From NCBI RefSeq assembly GCF_029958905.1, contig NZ_CP124614.1, positions 806,001 to 870,000 on the forward strand: DNA of 64,000 nucleotides, read 5' to 3'. Positions 9,572-20,831 of this stretch are shown here, piece by piece. Within the stretch, counting starts at the first letter, position 1; each line of letters begins with the position of its first letter. The position numbers and the translations under genes were made by a program. The notes beneath the pieces were generated by a model, which had not been told where the DNA came from, searched no databases, and worked only from the letters and a program-made list of their open reading frames with translations. Origin of the DNA: Vibrio sp. YMD68. GTDB taxonomy: Bacteria > Pseudomonadota > Gammaproteobacteria > Enterobacterales > Vibrionaceae.

Positions 9572-12148
9572 TTAGTTTGCCACGATGTTAAGCAGCTTTC
9601 CTGGTACGTAAATCACTTTACGAATGGTTAAGCCATCTAGGAACTTAATGGCGTTCTCGTCGTTAAGGCCAAGCTCTTTGACTGCATCTTCTGTAATATC
9701 AGCAGGAACTTGTAGTTTCGCCCGTAGCTTACCGTTGATCATAACCACAATGGTTTTTTCATCTTCAACCAGTGCCGCTTCATCAAACGTCGGCCATGTT
9801 GCTGAGTCAACATTGGATTCGCCCAATGCAATCCACATTTCGTAAGAGATGTGTGGCGTCATTGGGTAAAGCATGCGAACAACCGCTTTCAGTGCTTCAT
9901 CTAGAATCGCACGATCTTGTGTTGATTCTTGCGGCGCTTTCGCTAGCTTGTTCATGAGCTCCATGATGGCAGCAATCGCGGTGTTAAAGGTTTGACGACG
10001 AGCGATATCATCGGTGACTTTTGCGATGGTCTTGTGAACGTCACGGCGAAGTGCTTTTTGGTCGCCAGAAAGCGCAGATGCATCAACTGCCTCGGCAGCA
10101 CCCTTAGATGAGTGTGCATGAACCAGTTTCCAAACACGCTTAAGGAAGCGGTTTGCCCCTTCAACGCCAGATTCTTGCCATTCAAGTGTCATGTCTGCAG
10201 GAGACGCAAACATCATGAATAGACGTACGGTGTCAGCGCCGTATTTGTCGACCATTTCTTGAGGGTCAATACCGTTGTTTTTAGACTTTGACATCTTGAT
10301 CATGCCAGAGTGCTCAACATTACGGCCCTGATCGTCGGTTGCCTTTTCAATACGGCCTTTTGCATCACGCTCAACGGTCACGTCTGTGGGTGCGATCCAC
10401 TCTTTCGTGCCTTTTTCATTTTCGTGATAAAACGCATCAGCTAATACCATACCTTGGCATAGTAGTTGTTTGTATGGCTCATCAGAGGTGACATAACCCG
10501 CATCACGAAGCAGTTTATGGAAGAATCGAGAATACAACAGGTGCATACAAGCGTGCTCGATGCCACCAATGTACTGGTCAACCGGTAGCCAGTAGTTTGC
10601 TTTCTCTGGATCCAGAATGTCATCCGCTTGTGGTGAACAGTAACGCGCGTAGTACCAAGACGATTCCATGAAGGTATCGAATGTATCGGTTTCACGAAGT
10701 GCTGGCTCACCATTGAATGTCGTTTCTGCCCAAGACTTATCTGCTTTGATTGGGCTCGTTACGCCATCCATTACTACGTCTTCAGGAAGAATGACTGGAA
10801 GTTGGTCTGCTGGTACTGGGTGAACTTGGCCATCTTCAGTGGTGACCATTGGGATTGGAGCGCCCCAGTAACGCTGGCGAGATACCCCCCAGTCACGCAG
10901 ACGGAAGTTGACAGTCTTTTTGCCTTTGCCTTCAGCTTCAAGCTTGGCAGCAATGGCATCGAACGCTTCTTGGAATGCAAGGCCATCAAATTCACCAGAA
11001 TCAAACAAGACGCCTTTCTCTGTGTAAGCCGCTTCAGAAACGTCTAGCTCAGAACCGTCTTCTGGTTTGATGACTGGAATGATGTCGATACCGTATTTCA
11101 CTGCGAACTCGTAGTCACGTTGATCGTGAGCAGGAACCGCCATTACCGCGCCTGTACCGTAATCCATAAGAACGAAGTTAGCGACGTAAATAGGAACAAC
11201 ACGACCGTTAAGAGGGTGGATAGCCGTTAGGCCAGTATCCATGCCTTTCTTTTCCATCGTTGCCAATTCGGCTTCAGCCACTTTGGTGTTACGGCATTCA
11301 TCAACGAATGCTGCAAGTTCAGGGTTGTTCTTAGAGGCTTTCTCTGCCAGTGGGTGACCTGCCGCGATGCCCACGTAAGAAACACCCATTAGCGTGTCAG
11401 GACGCGTCGTGTACACTTCTAGAGGCGCTTCTTCACCGTTAACAGCGAACGAGAGCTCAACACCTTCAGAACGACCGATCCAGTTACGCTGCATGGTTTT
11501 CACCATTTCAGGCCAACCTTCAAGGTTGTCTAAGTCATCTAACAACTCTTGAGCGTACTCTGTGATCTTAATGAACCACTGTGGAATCTTCTTTTGTTCT
11601 ACAGGCGTGTCACAACGCCAGCAGCAACCATCTTCTACTTGCTCATTAGCAAGGACAGTTTGGTCGTTAGGGCACCAGTTAACCGAAGAGGTTTTCTTGT
11701 AAACCAGGCCTTTTTCGTACAGTTTGGTAAAGAACTCTTGTTCCCAACGGTAATATTCTGGCGTACAGGTGGCGAATTCACGGCTCCAGTCATAACCAAA
11801 GCCGAGTAATTTCAGCTGGTTTTTCATGTACTCGATGTTTTCATATGTCCACGGTGCTGGCGCCGTTTTGTTCTTGACGGCGGCGTTCTCAGCAGGAAGG
11901 CCAAATGCATCCCAACCAATTGGCTGCATGACATTTTTTCCTTGCAGACGCTGGAAGCGAGATACCACATCACCGATGGTGTAGTTGCGCACGTGACCCA
12001 TGTGCAGTCGCCCACTAGGGTAAGGAAACATAGAGAGACAGTAGAATTTTTCTTTATTTGGGTCTTCACTTACAACAAAGGTCTTGCTGTTGTCCCAGTG
12101 CTGCTGAACTTTTTGTTCAATGTCTTGCGGGTTATATTGCTCTTGCAT
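9572..12148 (-). CDS. leuS: Leucyl-tRNA synthetase LeuS
   Basis: Class I synthetase charging tRNA-Leu in the cytoplasm. With the ATG at 12148 ([18 protein letters not shown]) it has 858 residues, the usual length. HIGH motif is HMGH at residues 49-52; KMSKS ([10 protein letters not shown]) lies around residue 620; the CP1 editing domain is present between them ([13 protein letters not shown] and the [15 protein letters not shown] region). The frame stays open upstream to 12256, but these residues resemble nothing in LeuS. First gene of the lptE-holA transcription unit. Confidence 0.97.
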   Translation of the reverse strand: MQEQYNPQDIEQKVQQHWDNSKTFVVSEDPNKEKFYCLSMFPYPSGRLHMGHVRNYTIGDVVSRFQRLQGKNVMQPIGWDAFGLPAENAAVKNKTAPAPWTYENIEYMKNQLKLLGFGYDWSREFATCTPEYYRWEQEFFTKLYEKGLVYKKTSSVNWCPNDQTVLANEQVEDGCCWRCDTPVEQKKIPQWFIKITEYAQELLDDLDNLEGWPEMVKTMQRNWIGRSEGVELSFAVNGEEAPLEVYTTRPDTLMGVSYVGIAAGHPLAEKASKNNPELAAFVDECRNTKVAEAELATMEKKGMDTGLTAIHPLNGRVVPIYVANFVLMDYGTGAVMAVPAHDQRDYEFAVKYGIDIIPVIKPEDGSELDVSEAAYTEKGVLFDSGEFDGLAFQEAFDAIAAKLEAEGKGKKTVNFRLRDWGVSRQRYWGAPIPMVTTEDGQVHPVPADQLPVILPEDVVMDGVTSPIKADKSWAETTFNGEPALRETDTFDTFMESSWYYARYCSPQADDILDPEKANYWLPVDQYIGGIEHACMHLLYSRFFHKLLRDAGYVTSDEPYKQLLCQGMVLADAFYHENEKGTKEWIAPTDVTVERDAKGRIEKATDDQGRNVEHSGMIKMSKSKNNGIDPQEMVDKYGADTVRLFMMFASPADMTLEWQESGVEGANRFLKRVWKLVHAHSSKGAAEAVDASALSGDQKALRRDVHKTIAKVTDDIARRQTFNTAIAAIMELMNKLAKAPQESTQDRAILDEALKAVVRMLYPMTPHISYEMWIALGESNVDSATWPTFDEAALVEDEKTIVVMINGKLRAKLQVPADITEDAVKELGLNDENAIKFLDGLTIRKVIYVPGKLLNIVAN

Positions 12149-12269
12149 CGATGATATCCGGTTATCTTGGAATTTGTGAGTTCGGTTAGAACAGATACGA
12201 GTAGATCGACATAGAATACCTAAAGGAGCGAAGTACAACAATAGCCAATCTGTCATGAAGGGGTCTGTT

Positions 12270-12740
12270 ATGCCAAAACATAAAGCGGGTTACGAAGATA
12301 TGTTCGATGAAGTCGTAGAAACATTGAAAAGTAGCCCTGAAGAAATTACCCATGTTTTTGAAACATCCGCTAAGGTCGTCAGCGCTGCTAATGATATGAC
12401 TAAAGATGAGCTTTCTTTGATCTCAGCGTATCTACAATCTGACTTTAAGGCGTTCGCTGATAATTATGAAGAGAGCAAAGGCAGCCCGTTTTCGATCATG
12501 ATTTCAGACTCAATTTGGCAAGGGCTGCTTGATATTACCGATCGAACAAAGGTTGAGTGGGTCGAGCTGTTTCAAGATCTTGAACACCAGGGGCTCTATC
12601 AGGCTGGGGATATGATAGGGCTTGGTATTTTGATTTGTGATGATTGCGGTCATAAGGTGCAGTATAACCATCCCACAAAAGTGATTGCTTGTACGCAATG
12701 CGGCCATACCGGGTTTAGTCGTCAGGCATTAAAGCCTTAG
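12270..12740 (+). CDS. DUF1451 zinc-ribbon protein (YbeL-like)
   Basis: Conserved 156-residue cytoplasmic protein of unknown function. Helical N-terminal part (about residues 1-115) and a C-terminal zinc ribbon with two CxxC pairs, ICDDCGH and IACTQCGH. The ATG at 12270 ([14 protein letters not shown]) is preferred over 12255 because AAGGGG stands 8 bases before it while 12255 lacks a ribosome site. E. coli ybeL occupies the same place beside leuS. Divergent from leuS, convergent with lnt. Confidence 0.88.
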   Translation: MPKHKAGYEDMFDEVVETLKSSPEEITHVFETSAKVVSAANDMTKDELSLISAYLQSDFKAFADNYEESKGSPFSIMISDSIWQGLLDITDRTKVEWVELFQDLEHQGLYQAGDMIGLGILICDDCGHKVQYNHPTKVIACTQCGHTGFSRQALKP

Positions 12741-12773
12741 CGAATATTATATTCTGTTTTTCGCTGGGAGCCG

Positions 12774-12910
12774 CTAACACCGATAATCTAGCACTGAACA
12801 AATCATCTTTGTTCTTAGGTACGAGGTACTAGGTTATCGGTTGTTAGTGTTAAGTACTGAGCGCGTTGCTGTTAAGTACTGATCGTTGAGCGTTGATCAT
12901 TAAGTACGAA
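12774..12910. repeat. Long hairpin with adjoining direct repeats between the DUF1451 gene and lnt
   Basis: 12774-12791 pairs imperfectly with 12829-12847, and an inner 7-bp stem pairs 12796-12802 with 12808-12814. Next to it a 12-base unit GTTAAGTACTGA occurs at 12849-12860 and 12871-12882, with a diverged copy at 12899-12910. The region lies between two convergent genes and could end both transcripts, although no strong T run is seen. Confidence 0.6.
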
Positions 12911-12921
12911 AGCTCAGGGCC

Positions 12922-14454
12922 TTAACGTTTAGGCTTAGCTACGGTGTTACGAGCTGCAATGGTTGAAAGAACCAAGCTTAAAGCCACCCAAATATACAAT
13001 GGCCAAGTCCCAACATTACGATAAGGGGTCTGGCCGATTGTTGATTGGAGAGTGGCCGTTAACACCGCGGTCTCAAATTGTGCGACTTGTTCGATAATAT
13101 TCCCTTTAAAGTCGGTTACCGCTGTTACACCGTTATTGGTAGAACGAATCAAAGGTTTGCCTAGCTCTCGGGCTCTCATTCTCGCAATCTCCATATGTTG
13201 CAGCGGGCCAATAGAGTCCCCAAACCAAGCATCATTAGAGAGCGTTAGAATAAAGTCCGTATCATCGGTGACGTTTCGCCTAACTTGTTCATTAAATATA
13301 ATCTCATAGCACAGCGCTGGCGCCATATGACGACCATTGGCGATGATGTTAGGTTGAACAAAGTCCCCTTGACTGAATGAGGACATTGGCAGATTAAAAA
13401 ATGGCGCAATCGGTCTTAAAATGTCTTCAAATGGAACGAACTCACCAAAAGGTAATAGGTGGTGTTTATGATAGCGTTCATTTGGGTCGTAACTGTAGTC
13501 GCCGTAAGGTGTGTTGCCAATGGCGAGGACACTATTGTAAAAGTTATCCGTGTCACTTTTGTTCACAACACCGGTAATGATTGCCGTTTGGTTTTCTTTA
13601 GCGGACTCATCAAGACTTCGTAAAAAAGCTGGGATCTCAAATTCAAAGGCAGGAATGGCCGCTTCTGGCCAGATAATGATATCCGCATCCCAGTGTTCAC
13701 GGCTTAGATCGACATATTTCATGATTATTGGCCAGCGCTGACTGGGTACCCATTTACTGGATTGGTCAGTATTGCCCTGTATTAATGCTACTTTCGTCGA
13801 ATTGTCAGAGTCGGGAATTACCCAGTCAACATTTCTCAGGCCAAATCCAGAAGATAAGATGACGCATGGAATGAGTAATATTGACCATGAACGGCTAAAT
13901 AGGGCAAAAGCCATGGCTGCAGAAGAGAGCACCAGCAGAAAAGTGACGAACTCGACGCCACCTATGGGTGCAAAGTTCGCGAGTGGTGAATCTATTTGAC
14001 TGTAGCCTAGCCATAGCCATGGAAAGCCAGTCATTACCCAACCGCGTAGCCAATCGGTAAGAAGCCATAAAGCAGGAGCGGCTAGGATAAATCGATGGCG
14101 ACTGACCAGAGGGAAGTAACGGTTTAATAACCAAGCGAACAGACCGCTATATAGAGCAAGATAGCCGACCAGTAGCGCCATCAAAAACAGGCTCGCTATT
14201 TTGGGCATGCCGCCGAAGACATCAATACTGATATGGACCCAGCTGATGCCGGTGGAAAATAAGCCGATTCCCCAAGCATAACCAATAAAAAAGCCTTGTT
14301 TGGATGATTGCCCTTGGAGTAAAGCTAAAAGTAACAACGGGCTAATGATAGCCAGCGGCCAAATTTGATAAGGAGCAAAAGCCAGAGTGGTTAAAGCGCC
14401 AACAAAAACGGCCCCTAAAGGCCGCTGTAGGCGATGAATAATGTTATTAGTCAT
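12922..14454 (-). CDS. lnt: Apolipoprotein N-acyltransferase Lnt
   Basis: Inner-membrane enzyme that adds the third acyl chain to lipoproteins before export by Lol. The 510 residues comprise about eight membrane spans (to about residue 210) and a periplasmic nitrilase-type domain. The catalytic triad is E264 ([12 protein letters not shown]), K330 ([16 protein letters not shown]) and C382 ([10 protein letters not shown]), matching the family order Glu-Lys-Cys. Last gene of the ybeZ-ybeY-corC-lnt run, 29 bases after corC. Confidence 0.96.
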   Translation of the reverse strand: MTNNIIHRLQRPLGAVFVGALTTLAFAPYQIWPLAIISPLLLLALLQGQSSKQGFFIGYAWGIGLFSTGISWVHISIDVFGGMPKIASLFLMALLVGYLALYSGLFAWLLNRYFPLVSRHRFILAAPALWLLTDWLRGWVMTGFPWLWLGYSQIDSPLANFAPIGGVEFVTFLLVLSSAAMAFALFSRSWSILLIPCVILSSGFGLRNVDWVIPDSDNSTKVALIQGNTDQSSKWVPSQRWPIIMKYVDLSREHWDADIIIWPEAAIPAFEFEIPAFLRSLDESAKENQTAIITGVVNKSDTDNFYNSVLAIGNTPYGDYSYDPNERYHKHHLLPFGEFVPFEDILRPIAPFFNLPMSSFSQGDFVQPNIIANGRHMAPALCYEIIFNEQVRRNVTDDTDFILTLSNDAWFGDSIGPLQHMEIARMRARELGKPLIRSTNNGVTAVTDFKGNIIEQVAQFETAVLTATLQSTIGQTPYRNVGTWPLYIWVALSLVLSTIAARNTVAKPKR

Positions 14455-14483
14455 CTATCAAGATTCTCGAAAGCGAGGTTGGA

Positions 14484-15383
14484 TTATTCTTCCGTTGGTT
14501 GAGGAAGGGGTTCTTCATCGGGTACGGTGACTTGAAGTTGCAGTACACGTCGGTTATCAGCAGCCGAGACCTTAAACGCATAATGATTGATTTCAACCAC
14601 TTCACCACGCGAAGGTAAGTGACCCAAGGCGCTCATTACAAGTCCTCCTACGGTATCCACTTCATCCGCACTGAAGTTAGTTTGGAAAGTTTCATTAAAC
14701 TCATCAATGGTGGTTAAGGCTTTGACCGAGAAAGTATGTTTACTCAATTTACGAATATCCACTTCTTCTTCGTCGTCAAATTCATCCTCAATTTCACCGA
14801 CGATCTCTTCGAGAATGTCTTCGATAGTCACAAGGCCAGATACACCGCCAAATTCATCGACGACAATCGCCATGTGGTAGCGTTCTTCTTGAAACTCTTT
14901 AAGTAAGCGGTCAACGCGTTTACTTTCAGGAACAACGACCGCTGGACGAATAACTTCTTCTATTGCAAAGGTTTCACTTTCAGAGCCCAAATACTTGAGT
15001 AAGTCTTTGGCGAGAAGTATTCCCTCTACATGGTCTTTGTCTTCGCTGATCACGGGATAACGAGAGTGCTGCGCATCGGTTATCAAAGAGACGAGTTTAT
15101 CAAGATCGTCACTTTTTTCTACCGTGACAATTTGAGACCGAGGTATCATGATGTCACGGATTCGCATTTCAGATATTTCAATAACACCTTCAAGCATATC
15201 GCGCGTATCATGGTCAATTAAATCGTTTTCTTCAGAGTCTCTGATGACATCGACCAGTTCTTGGCGATCTTTGGGCTCTGTTTGAAAAAGTTGTCCAAGA
15301 CGTCCTAAAAAGGACTTTCTACTCGGACCTTCGGCCTTTTCTTTTTTACCTTCCGGCGAAGAGGGAGGATTACCTTCGTTCAT
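14484..15383 (-). CDS. corC: CorC-type CBS-domain protein (YbeX)
   Basis: Cytoplasmic protein with two CBS domains (about residues 70-190; [35 protein letters not shown]) and a C-terminal CorC/HlyC transporter-associated domain (about 210-290). E. coli CorC/YbeX is linked to Mg2+/Co2+ efflux and, more recently, to ribosome metabolism; which applies here is not visible. Charged N-terminal 30 residues are variable. Lies between ybeY and lnt, the conserved order. Confidence 0.93.
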   Translation of the reverse strand: MNEGNPPSSPEGKKEKAEGPSRKSFLGRLGQLFQTEPKDRQELVDVIRDSEENDLIDHDTRDMLEGVIEISEMRIRDIMIPRSQIVTVEKSDDLDKLVSLITDAQHSRYPVISEDKDHVEGILLAKDLLKYLGSESETFAIEEVIRPAVVVPESKRVDRLLKEFQEERYHMAIVVDEFGGVSGLVTIEDILEEIVGEIEDEFDDEEEVDIRKLSKHTFSVKALTTIDEFNETFQTNFSADEVDTVGGLVMSALGHLPSRGEVVEINHYAFKVSAADNRRVLQLQVTVPDEEPLPQPTEE

Positions 15384-15484
15384 TTCTTCTCATATCTATA
15401 TTGCTACCAAAAGTGTGATAGCGCACATAATTGCCTTCGACAGTTTCTTAAAGGCAAACCAAATTGTTCGGCGATGATTGTATT

Positions 15485-15952
15485 TTAACTCAGCTTTTCA
15501 TCTTTATAAGGGTCTTCAAACCCCATTGATTGCAAAATTTCTGCTTCTAACGCTTCCATTTCTTCGGCATCAGCATCGTCAATATGATCATAACCTAGCA
15601 GATGCAGGCTACCATGTACAACCATATGCGCCCAGTGTGCAAAAACGGGTTGATTTTGCTCCTTTGCTTCGCGCTCAACGACTTGGCGACAAATGACGAG
15701 ATCACCGAGCAGATCAAGTTCAATACCAGGAGGCGCTTCAAACGGAAAGGACAACACGTTAGTGGGTTTGTCTTTGCCTCTGTATTGATGATTGAGCTCT
15801 TGGCTTTCTTCACTATCGACAATGCGAATAGTCACTTCCGCTTGTTGCTGAAAGTTTGTCACAGCTTTGCTTAACCAGAGATGAATGTCGGCTTCGCTTG
15901 GGAGGCCTTGCTCGTCTTCAACGGCCAGTTGCAGGTCTAATTCAATTGTCAT
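15485..15952 (-). CDS. ybeY: Endoribonuclease YbeY
   Basis: Metal-dependent endoribonuclease for 16S rRNA 3'-end maturation and 70S quality control. The 155-residue protein has the zinc motif [11 protein letters not shown] with H113, H117 and H123, and the upstream NVLSFPFE motif (residues 65-72). It begins 2 bases after the ybeZ stop, so the two are translated together. Confidence 0.96.
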   Translation of the reverse strand: MTIELDLQLAVEDEQGLPSEADIHLWLSKAVTNFQQQAEVTIRIVDSEESQELNHQYRGKDKPTNVLSFPFEAPPGIELDLLGDLVICRQVVEREAKEQNQPVFAHWAHMVVHGSLHLLGYDHIDDADAEEMEALEAEILQSMGFEDPYKDEKLS

Positions 15953-15954
15953 GC

Positions 15955-17058
15955 TTATTTGGGCTCTTTGATTTCAGGTGATGCTTGATTGTTGACGAGA
16001 GGCGTTGATTCGGTATTGAGTGCTTCTCGCTCTGCACGGCGACGTTTTTCGATTTCTTTGCGTTCTTTCTGATCTTGTGTTTCCCACTTCTCATAAGCAT
16101 TTACGATTCGGGCAACGACAGGGTGCCTAACCACATCATCAGAGAGGAAGAAGTTAAAGCTGATCTCGTCCACTTCACTGAGCACTTCGATGGCGTGTCT
16201 AAGGCCTGAACGTGCCCCACGAGGTAAGTCAATTTGTGTCACGTCACCAGTGATAACAGCACGAGAGTTAAAACCAATACGGGTTAAGAACATTTTCATT
16301 TGTTCTACCGTCGTATTCTGACTTTCATCGAGGATGATGAAGGCATCATTTAAAGTACGGCCACGCATGTAGGCGAGAGGGGCGACTTCAATAACGTTGC
16401 GTTCAATCAGTTTTTCAACTTTCTCGAAGCCAAGCATCTCAAACAAAGCGTCGTAAAGAGGGCGCAAGTAAGGGTCCACTTTTTGGCTTAGATCGCCAGG
16501 AAGGAAACCGAGTTTTTCACCCGCTTCGACTGCTGGGCGTGTCAGTAAAATACGGCGGATCTCTTGTCGCTCAAGGGCATCCACGGCAGCCGCCACAGCG
16601 AGGTAAGTTTTCCCTGTACCAGCAGGGCCGATACCAAAGCTAATGTCGTGGGTGACCATATTCACTAAATATTGCGCTTGATTTGGCGTACGAGGCTTAA
16701 TTACCCCTTTTTTGGTTTTAATGAAGACTTCTTTGCCATGTTCGAGCGTAGGTTCAGTCGTTTGCTCAAGAACACCCGATTGCTTCACATTGAGATGAAT
16801 ATGTTCAGGTTCAATATCGGGAATATTGCCACGTACCGGAGCGGTGTCGACATAAAGAGATTTGATAATATCCAGTGCAGCTGCGGCTGTATGGGGCTTA
16901 CCAACAATGGTAAAGAAATTGTTTCTATGGTTTATTTCAACGCCCAATCTGCGTTCTAAATGCTTGATGTTGTCATCGAAAGGACCGCATAAACTGGCTA
17001 GTCGGCGGTTATCTGAAGGTTCTAAGTTAATTTCTAGCGTAACAATTTTATTGCTCAA
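15955..17058 (-). CDS. ybeZ: PhoH-like ATPase YbeZ
   Basis: PhoH-family ATPase that partners YbeY in RNA metabolism. Walker A GPAGTGKT at residues 144-151, Walker [10 protein letters not shown] further on, total 367 residues. The N-terminal 100 residues carry a KH-like region. The start is TTG (17056-17058), preceded by GAGAGG at good spacing; no in-frame ATG gives the conserved N-terminus, so this non-ATG start looks real. The C-terminus is charged and rich in Lys/Glu/Arg. First gene of the ybeZYX-lnt operon. Confidence 0.95.
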   Translation of the reverse strand: MSNKIVTLEINLEPSDNRRLASLCGPFDDNIKHLERRLGVEINHRNNFFTIVGKPHTAAAALDIIKSLYVDTAPVRGNIPDIEPEHIHLNVKQSGVLEQTTEPTLEHGKEVFIKTKKGVIKPRTPNQAQYLVNMVTHDISFGIGPAGTGKTYLAVAAAVDALERQEIRRILLTRPAVEAGEKLGFLPGDLSQKVDPYLRPLYDALFEMLGFEKVEKLIERNVIEVAPLAYMRGRTLNDAFIILDESQNTTVEQMKMFLTRIGFNSRAVITGDVTQIDLPRGARSGLRHAIEVLSEVDEISFNFFLSDDVVRHPVVARIVNAYEKWETQDQKERKEIEKRRRAEREALNTESTPLVNNQASPEIKEPK

Positions 17059-17091
17059 GGTTGCCTCTCATTTTAAACCAGTCGCGTCTAT

Positions 17092-17125
17092 TTTAAACTA
17101 ATAGCAAATTTAAACTAATAGCAAA
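17092..17125. repeat. Perfect 17-bp tandem duplication
   Basis: Unit TTTAAACTAATAGCAAA occurs at 17092-17108 and again, without spacer, at 17109-17125. It lies upstream of ybeZ and runs into the A-rich side of the miaB terminator. Confidence 0.9.
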
Positions 17126-17150
17126 AAGCCCGATTGAGACCGGGCTTTTA
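17122..17150 (-). terminator. Terminator downstream of miaB
   Basis: Nine-bp stem (17124-17132 with 17141-17149), 8-base loop, five T on the minus strand, about 80 bases past the miaB stop. Confidence 0.85.
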
Positions 17151-17229
17151 GTCACGATATCTCTCATTCTAAGATGGTCACTTAGTGAGAGAATTTCAAG
17201 CTTTATATATCAGCTTTCTGATAAGGATC

Positions 17230-18654
17230 TTATGGGGTAAAGGTGGCTACACCTAACTCATCTTCACGTTTTGTTTGTGCCATCATTTGAGTTGGAGAAA
17301 TCACGCTACGAAGATCCATCTCTTTTTCCGTGCGGATTAGTTCTGCACGAAGTGAGTTAGCGAAAACATCGGTGATTTTTACATCGACAAATTGGCCAAT
17401 AAGATCAGCTGACCCTTCAAAGTTTACAACGCGGCTATTTTCAGTACGGCCACGAAGTTCCATCAGGTTCTTCTTAGACGGGCCTTCAACCAAAATACGT
17501 TGCTCAGTACCTAGCATTAGGCGAGAAAAACGCATTGCTTGGCTATTCACCTGTTGTTGTAGTTCCCATAAACGATCTTTCTTGGTTTGCTCTGGGAGAT
17601 CACATGGGTAATCTGCCGCAGGTGTCCCCGGACGTGCTGAGAAGATAAAGCTAAAGCTCATATCGAAATCTACTTCTTTAATCAGCTTCATCGTATCTTG
17701 GAAGTCTTTATCACTTTCACCTGGGAAGGCGACGATAAAGTCAGAGCTGATTTGAATATCAGGGCGCGCTTTACGTAGCTTACGAATGATGGATTTGTAT
17801 TCAATCGCCGTGTGAGGACGTTTCATCATCGTCAGGATACGATCACTACCACTTTGTACAGGTAGGTGAAGGAAGCTAACTAGCTCTGGCGTGTCTTCAT
17901 AAACGGCGATGATATCGTCAGTAAATTCTAGTGGGTGGCTGGTTGTAAATCGAATACGGTCAATGCCATCAATAGACGCAACAAGGCGTAATAACTCGGC
18001 AAACGAACAGATTTCACCATCGTGCTGTGGGCCACGATATGCGTTTACGTTTTGACCAAGAAGGTTGACTTCGCGGACACCTTGTTCAGCCAGTTGAGCC
18101 ACTTCAAACAGAACATCATCCATTGGACGGCTCACTTCTTCACCACGAGTGTAAGGTACAACGCAGTAAGTGCAGTATTTTGAACAGCCTTCCATGATCG
18201 AAACAAAAGCCGTTGCGCCGTCTGCACGAGGCTCAGGAAGGTTATCGAACTTCTCGATTTCTGGGAAAGAGATGTCCATAACCGGCGCTTCATTTGAAAG
18301 GGAAGAAGCGATCATTTGTGGCAGTCGATGAAGCGTTTGAGGACCAAAGATAACATCAACAAACGGTGCGCGTTGACGAATATGGTCGCCTTCTTGTGTG
18401 GCGACACAACCGCCAACACCGATAACAACGCCTTCTTTTTTATCTTTAAGGGTTTTCCAACGACCAAGCTGGTGGAACACTTTCTCTTGGGCTTTTTCAC
18501 GAATAGAACAAGTGTTGAGTAGCAGTACATCTGCCTCTTCTGGATCTTCGGTGAGTTCGTAGCCATTGGCTGCGTTCAGTAGGTCTGCCATTTTTGATGA
18601 ATCGTACTCATTCATCTGGCAGCCCCATGTTTTAATTAGTAGTTTCTTGCTCAT
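17230..18654 (-). CDS. miaB: tRNA-2-methylthio-N6-dimethylallyladenosine synthase MiaB
   Basis: Radical-SAM methylthiotransferase that converts i6A37 to ms2i6A37 in tRNAs reading UNN codons. Start ATG at 18654 ([19 protein letters not shown]) gives 474 residues. UPF0004 domain with cysteines in [15 protein letters not shown] and GVGGCVA; radical-SAM motif CSKYCTYC; C-terminal TRAM domain ([22 protein letters not shown]). Divergent from ubiF, the same pairing as in E. coli. Confidence 0.97.
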   Translation of the reverse strand: MSKKLLIKTWGCQMNEYDSSKMADLLNAANGYELTEDPEEADVLLLNTCSIREKAQEKVFHQLGRWKTLKDKKEGVVIGVGGCVATQEGDHIRQRAPFVDVIFGPQTLHRLPQMIASSLSNEAPVMDISFPEIEKFDNLPEPRADGATAFVSIMEGCSKYCTYCVVPYTRGEEVSRPMDDVLFEVAQLAEQGVREVNLLGQNVNAYRGPQHDGEICSFAELLRLVASIDGIDRIRFTTSHPLEFTDDIIAVYEDTPELVSFLHLPVQSGSDRILTMMKRPHTAIEYKSIIRKLRKARPDIQISSDFIVAFPGESDKDFQDTMKLIKEVDFDMSFSFIFSARPGTPAADYPCDLPEQTKKDRLWELQQQVNSQAMRFSRLMLGTEQRILVEGPSKKNLMELRGRTENSRVVNFEGSADLIGQFVDVKITDVFANSLRAELIRTEKEMDLRSVISPTQMMAQTKREDELGVATFTP

Positions 18655-18915
18655 TTCTGTTCGCTCGATCGTTAGTTTAAAATAAGGGAGCAAATCGCCC
18701 AGTGTTTCTCCGCCTAAAAGCGCCTATGAAAGGCTGTCGAGGCGGCAAGCGGCGTATTGTACTGCTTTCAAAACCGACTGACCAGTGATTAGGCAAAAAC
18801 TAATGTTGAGGATAAAGTGCGTAAATTTTGCGAAATGAAAGCCAAATAAAGAGGCTTACATTATCGTTATGAAAACGTACAATAAATTGTCTTGAATAGT
18901 TTGAGTTACGATCTG

Positions 18916-20067
18916 ATGAAGAAGTATGAAATTGCAGTAGTAGGCGGTGGTATGGTTGGCGCAGCGGTTGCCATCGGCTTTGCTAAACAGGGGCGTAATG
19001 TCGTTGTGATTGAAAATCGACAGCCAGAGAGTTATAGCGTTGCTCAAACGCATGACATTCGCGTTTCTGCTATTTCTCACGCATCGGTTTCGTTATTAGA
19101 GCGCTTAGGGGGATGGAAGCATACATCTGCAATGCGTGTTTGCCCTTATAAGCGTCTTGAAACATGGGAGCACCCTGAGTGTAGAACCCGCTTTCATTCT
19201 GATTCACTCGATTTGCCTGAGCTTGGGTACATTGTCGAGAATCGACTGATTCAATTAGGTTTGTGGCAAGAGTTCTCCCACTACCCCAATTTGGAAATTA
19301 GGTGCCCAGAGCAATTAAAATCGATTGAGTTCGCTAATTCGAATCAACTGACATTAGAGTCAGGAGAGGTTATCGAAGCAGAATGGGTTGTTGGTGCTGA
19401 TGGTGCTAATTCGCAAGTCAGACAACTATCGGGTATCGGGGTCACAGCGTGGGACTACCGCCAGCACTGCATGCTCATTAATGTCGAGACAGCGCTTGCT
19501 CAACAAGACATTACTTGGCAGCAATTTATGTCTTCAGGTCCTCGGTCGTTCCTTCCGTTAAGTGGCCAGCACGGTTCACTTGTATGGTATGACGCCCCGA
19601 AGCGTATCCGTCAACTCAGTGCCATGGACAATGAGACTTTAAGAACGGAAATACTTTCCCACTTTCCGAAAGAGTTAGGTGACATCAAAGTACTAGAGAG
19701 CGGCTCTTTTCCACTCACTCGTCGACATGCTCAGCAATACGTAAAAAACAGATGTGTTTTAGTTGGAGATGCTGCTCATACCATTAATCCACTTGCAGGA
19801 CAGGGGGTTAATTTAGGCTTTAAGGATGTCGTGTCACTGCTGGATGAGACAGAAGGTGGTGAGCTTAAACTGGATGACCTTTCGCGCTATGAAAGTAAAA
19901 GGCGTAGGGATAATTTACTGATGCAAACTGGAATGGATCTCTTTTATAAAGGATTTAAATCCACAAACCCACTGACTAAGTTTGTTCGTAATGGTGTGCT
20001 AAAAATAGCGGAGAACTCTGGTGCATTAAAAAATGAAGTACTGAAATACGCGGTTGGATTGAAGTAA
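18916..20067 (+). CDS. ubiF: Ubiquinone-biosynthesis FAD monooxygenase (UbiF-type)
   Basis: Flavoprotein of the UbiH/UbiF/Coq6 family, likely hydroxylating the quinone ring in aerobic ubiquinone synthesis. N-terminal dinucleotide fold VVGGGMVGAA (about residues 7-16), the mid motif GADGANSQVR and the C-terminal FAD motif VLVGDAAHTINPLAGQGVN. Start ATG at 18916 gives 383 residues; a TTG at 18892 would only add 8 non-conserved residues. Assignment to UbiF rather than UbiH or UbiI rests on its position opposite miaB. Confidence 0.88.
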   Translation: MKKYEIAVVGGGMVGAAVAIGFAKQGRNVVVIENRQPESYSVAQTHDIRVSAISHASVSLLERLGGWKHTSAMRVCPYKRLETWEHPECRTRFHSDSLDLPELGYIVENRLIQLGLWQEFSHYPNLEIRCPEQLKSIEFANSNQLTLESGEVIEAEWVVGADGANSQVRQLSGIGVTAWDYRQHCMLINVETALAQQDITWQQFMSSGPRSFLPLSGQHGSLVWYDAPKRIRQLSAMDNETLRTEILSHFPKELGDIKVLESGSFPLTRRHAQQYVKNRCVLVGDAAHTINPLAGQGVNLGFKDVVSLLDETEGGELKLDDLSRYESKRRRDNLLMQTGMDLFYKGFKSTNPLTKFVRNGVLKIAENSGALKNEVLKYAVGLK

Positions 20068-20101
20068 CAAATCCAGTTACGTAAAGAATAACGGGCTCGC
20101 G

Positions 20102-20137
20102 GATAGTTAAACAGTAAACGATAGTTAAACAGTAAAC
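20102..20137. repeat. Perfect 18-bp tandem duplication
   Basis: Unit GATAGTTAAACAGTAAAC at 20102-20119 and 20120-20137 with no spacer, between the ubiF stop and the shared ubiF/crr terminator. Confidence 0.9.
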
Positions 20138-20146
20138 GTTAGATAC

Positions 20147-20175
20147 AAAAAACGCTGCAAAGAGCAGCGTTTTTT
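20147..20175. terminator. Bidirectional terminator between ubiF and crr
   Basis: Twelve-bp stem (20147-20158 with 20164-20175) with A/T ends and a 5-base loop; it gives a T run on both strands and serves convergent ubiF and crr. Confidence 0.9.
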
Positions 20176-20199
20176 AATTCTTCGAGTAGTTAAGTCAGA

Positions 20200-20709
20200 T
20201 TACTTAGTTACGCGTAGAACTGGGTTCTCACCAACAGTGACAGAACCAGAAAGCTTGTTCAGCTCTTTGATTTCGTCCATGTTAGAGATAACAACTGGAG
20301 TAAGTGTAGATTTTGCTTTCTCTTCTAGAAGCGCTAGGTCGAAAGTGATGATAGTGTCACCAGCTTTAACAGATTGACCTTCTTCCGCTACGCGAGTGAA
20401 GCCTTCACCTTTTAGCTCAACAGTATCGATACCGAAGTGAACGAATAGTTCAACGCCATCGTCAGACTCAATAGAGAATGCGTGGTTAGTTTCAAAGATC
20501 TTACCGATAGTACCGTTTACAGGAGCTACCATTTTGTCGCCAGCAGGCTTGATTGCGATACCGTCACCAACGATTTTCTCAGCGAAAACCACATCTGGCA
20601 CATCTTCGATATTTACGATTTCACCAGAAAGTGGTGCGATGATTTCGATTGCACCAGCATCAGCGCTGTCATCAGATACAAGCTTTTTAAGTTTGTCAAA
20701 CAGACCCAT
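20200..20709 (-). CDS. crr: PTS EIIA-Glc (Crr)
   Basis: Soluble phosphocarrier that receives phosphate from HPr and passes it to sugar-specific IIB domains; unphosphorylated it blocks other permeases and phosphorylated it activates adenylate cyclase. The 169 residues have the partner histidine H76 (NHAFSI) and phosphorylated H91 ([10 protein letters not shown]). It lies 122 bases after ptsI. It is the likely IIA donor for NagE, which lacks its own IIA domain. Confidence 0.97.
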   Translation of the reverse strand: MGLFDKLKKLVSDDSADAGAIEIIAPLSGEIVNIEDVPDVVFAEKIVGDGIAIKPAGDKMVAPVNGTIGKIFETNHAFSIESDDGVELFVHFGIDTVELKGEGFTRVAEEGQSVKAGDTIITFDLALLEEKAKSTLTPVVISNMDEIKELNKLSGSVTVGENPVLRVTK

Positions 20710-20770
20710 TGTGTCATGCTCCTAACGTTTAGTTTTATTCTGTCAAATATAGTATACCAATCATAAACAA

Positions 20771-20794
20771 TAGACGACTACTTTTAGTCGTCTA
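20771..20794. terminator. Hairpin in the ptsI-crr gap
   Basis: Ten-bp perfect stem (20771-20780 with 20785-20794), 4-base loop. On the minus strand it is followed by TTGTTTATG, not a full T run, so it may reduce rather than stop read-through from ptsI into crr. Confidence 0.6.
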
Positions 20795-20831
20795 ACTCTT
20801 TTTGTCGCTTATGACAGTGGTTACCAGCAGA

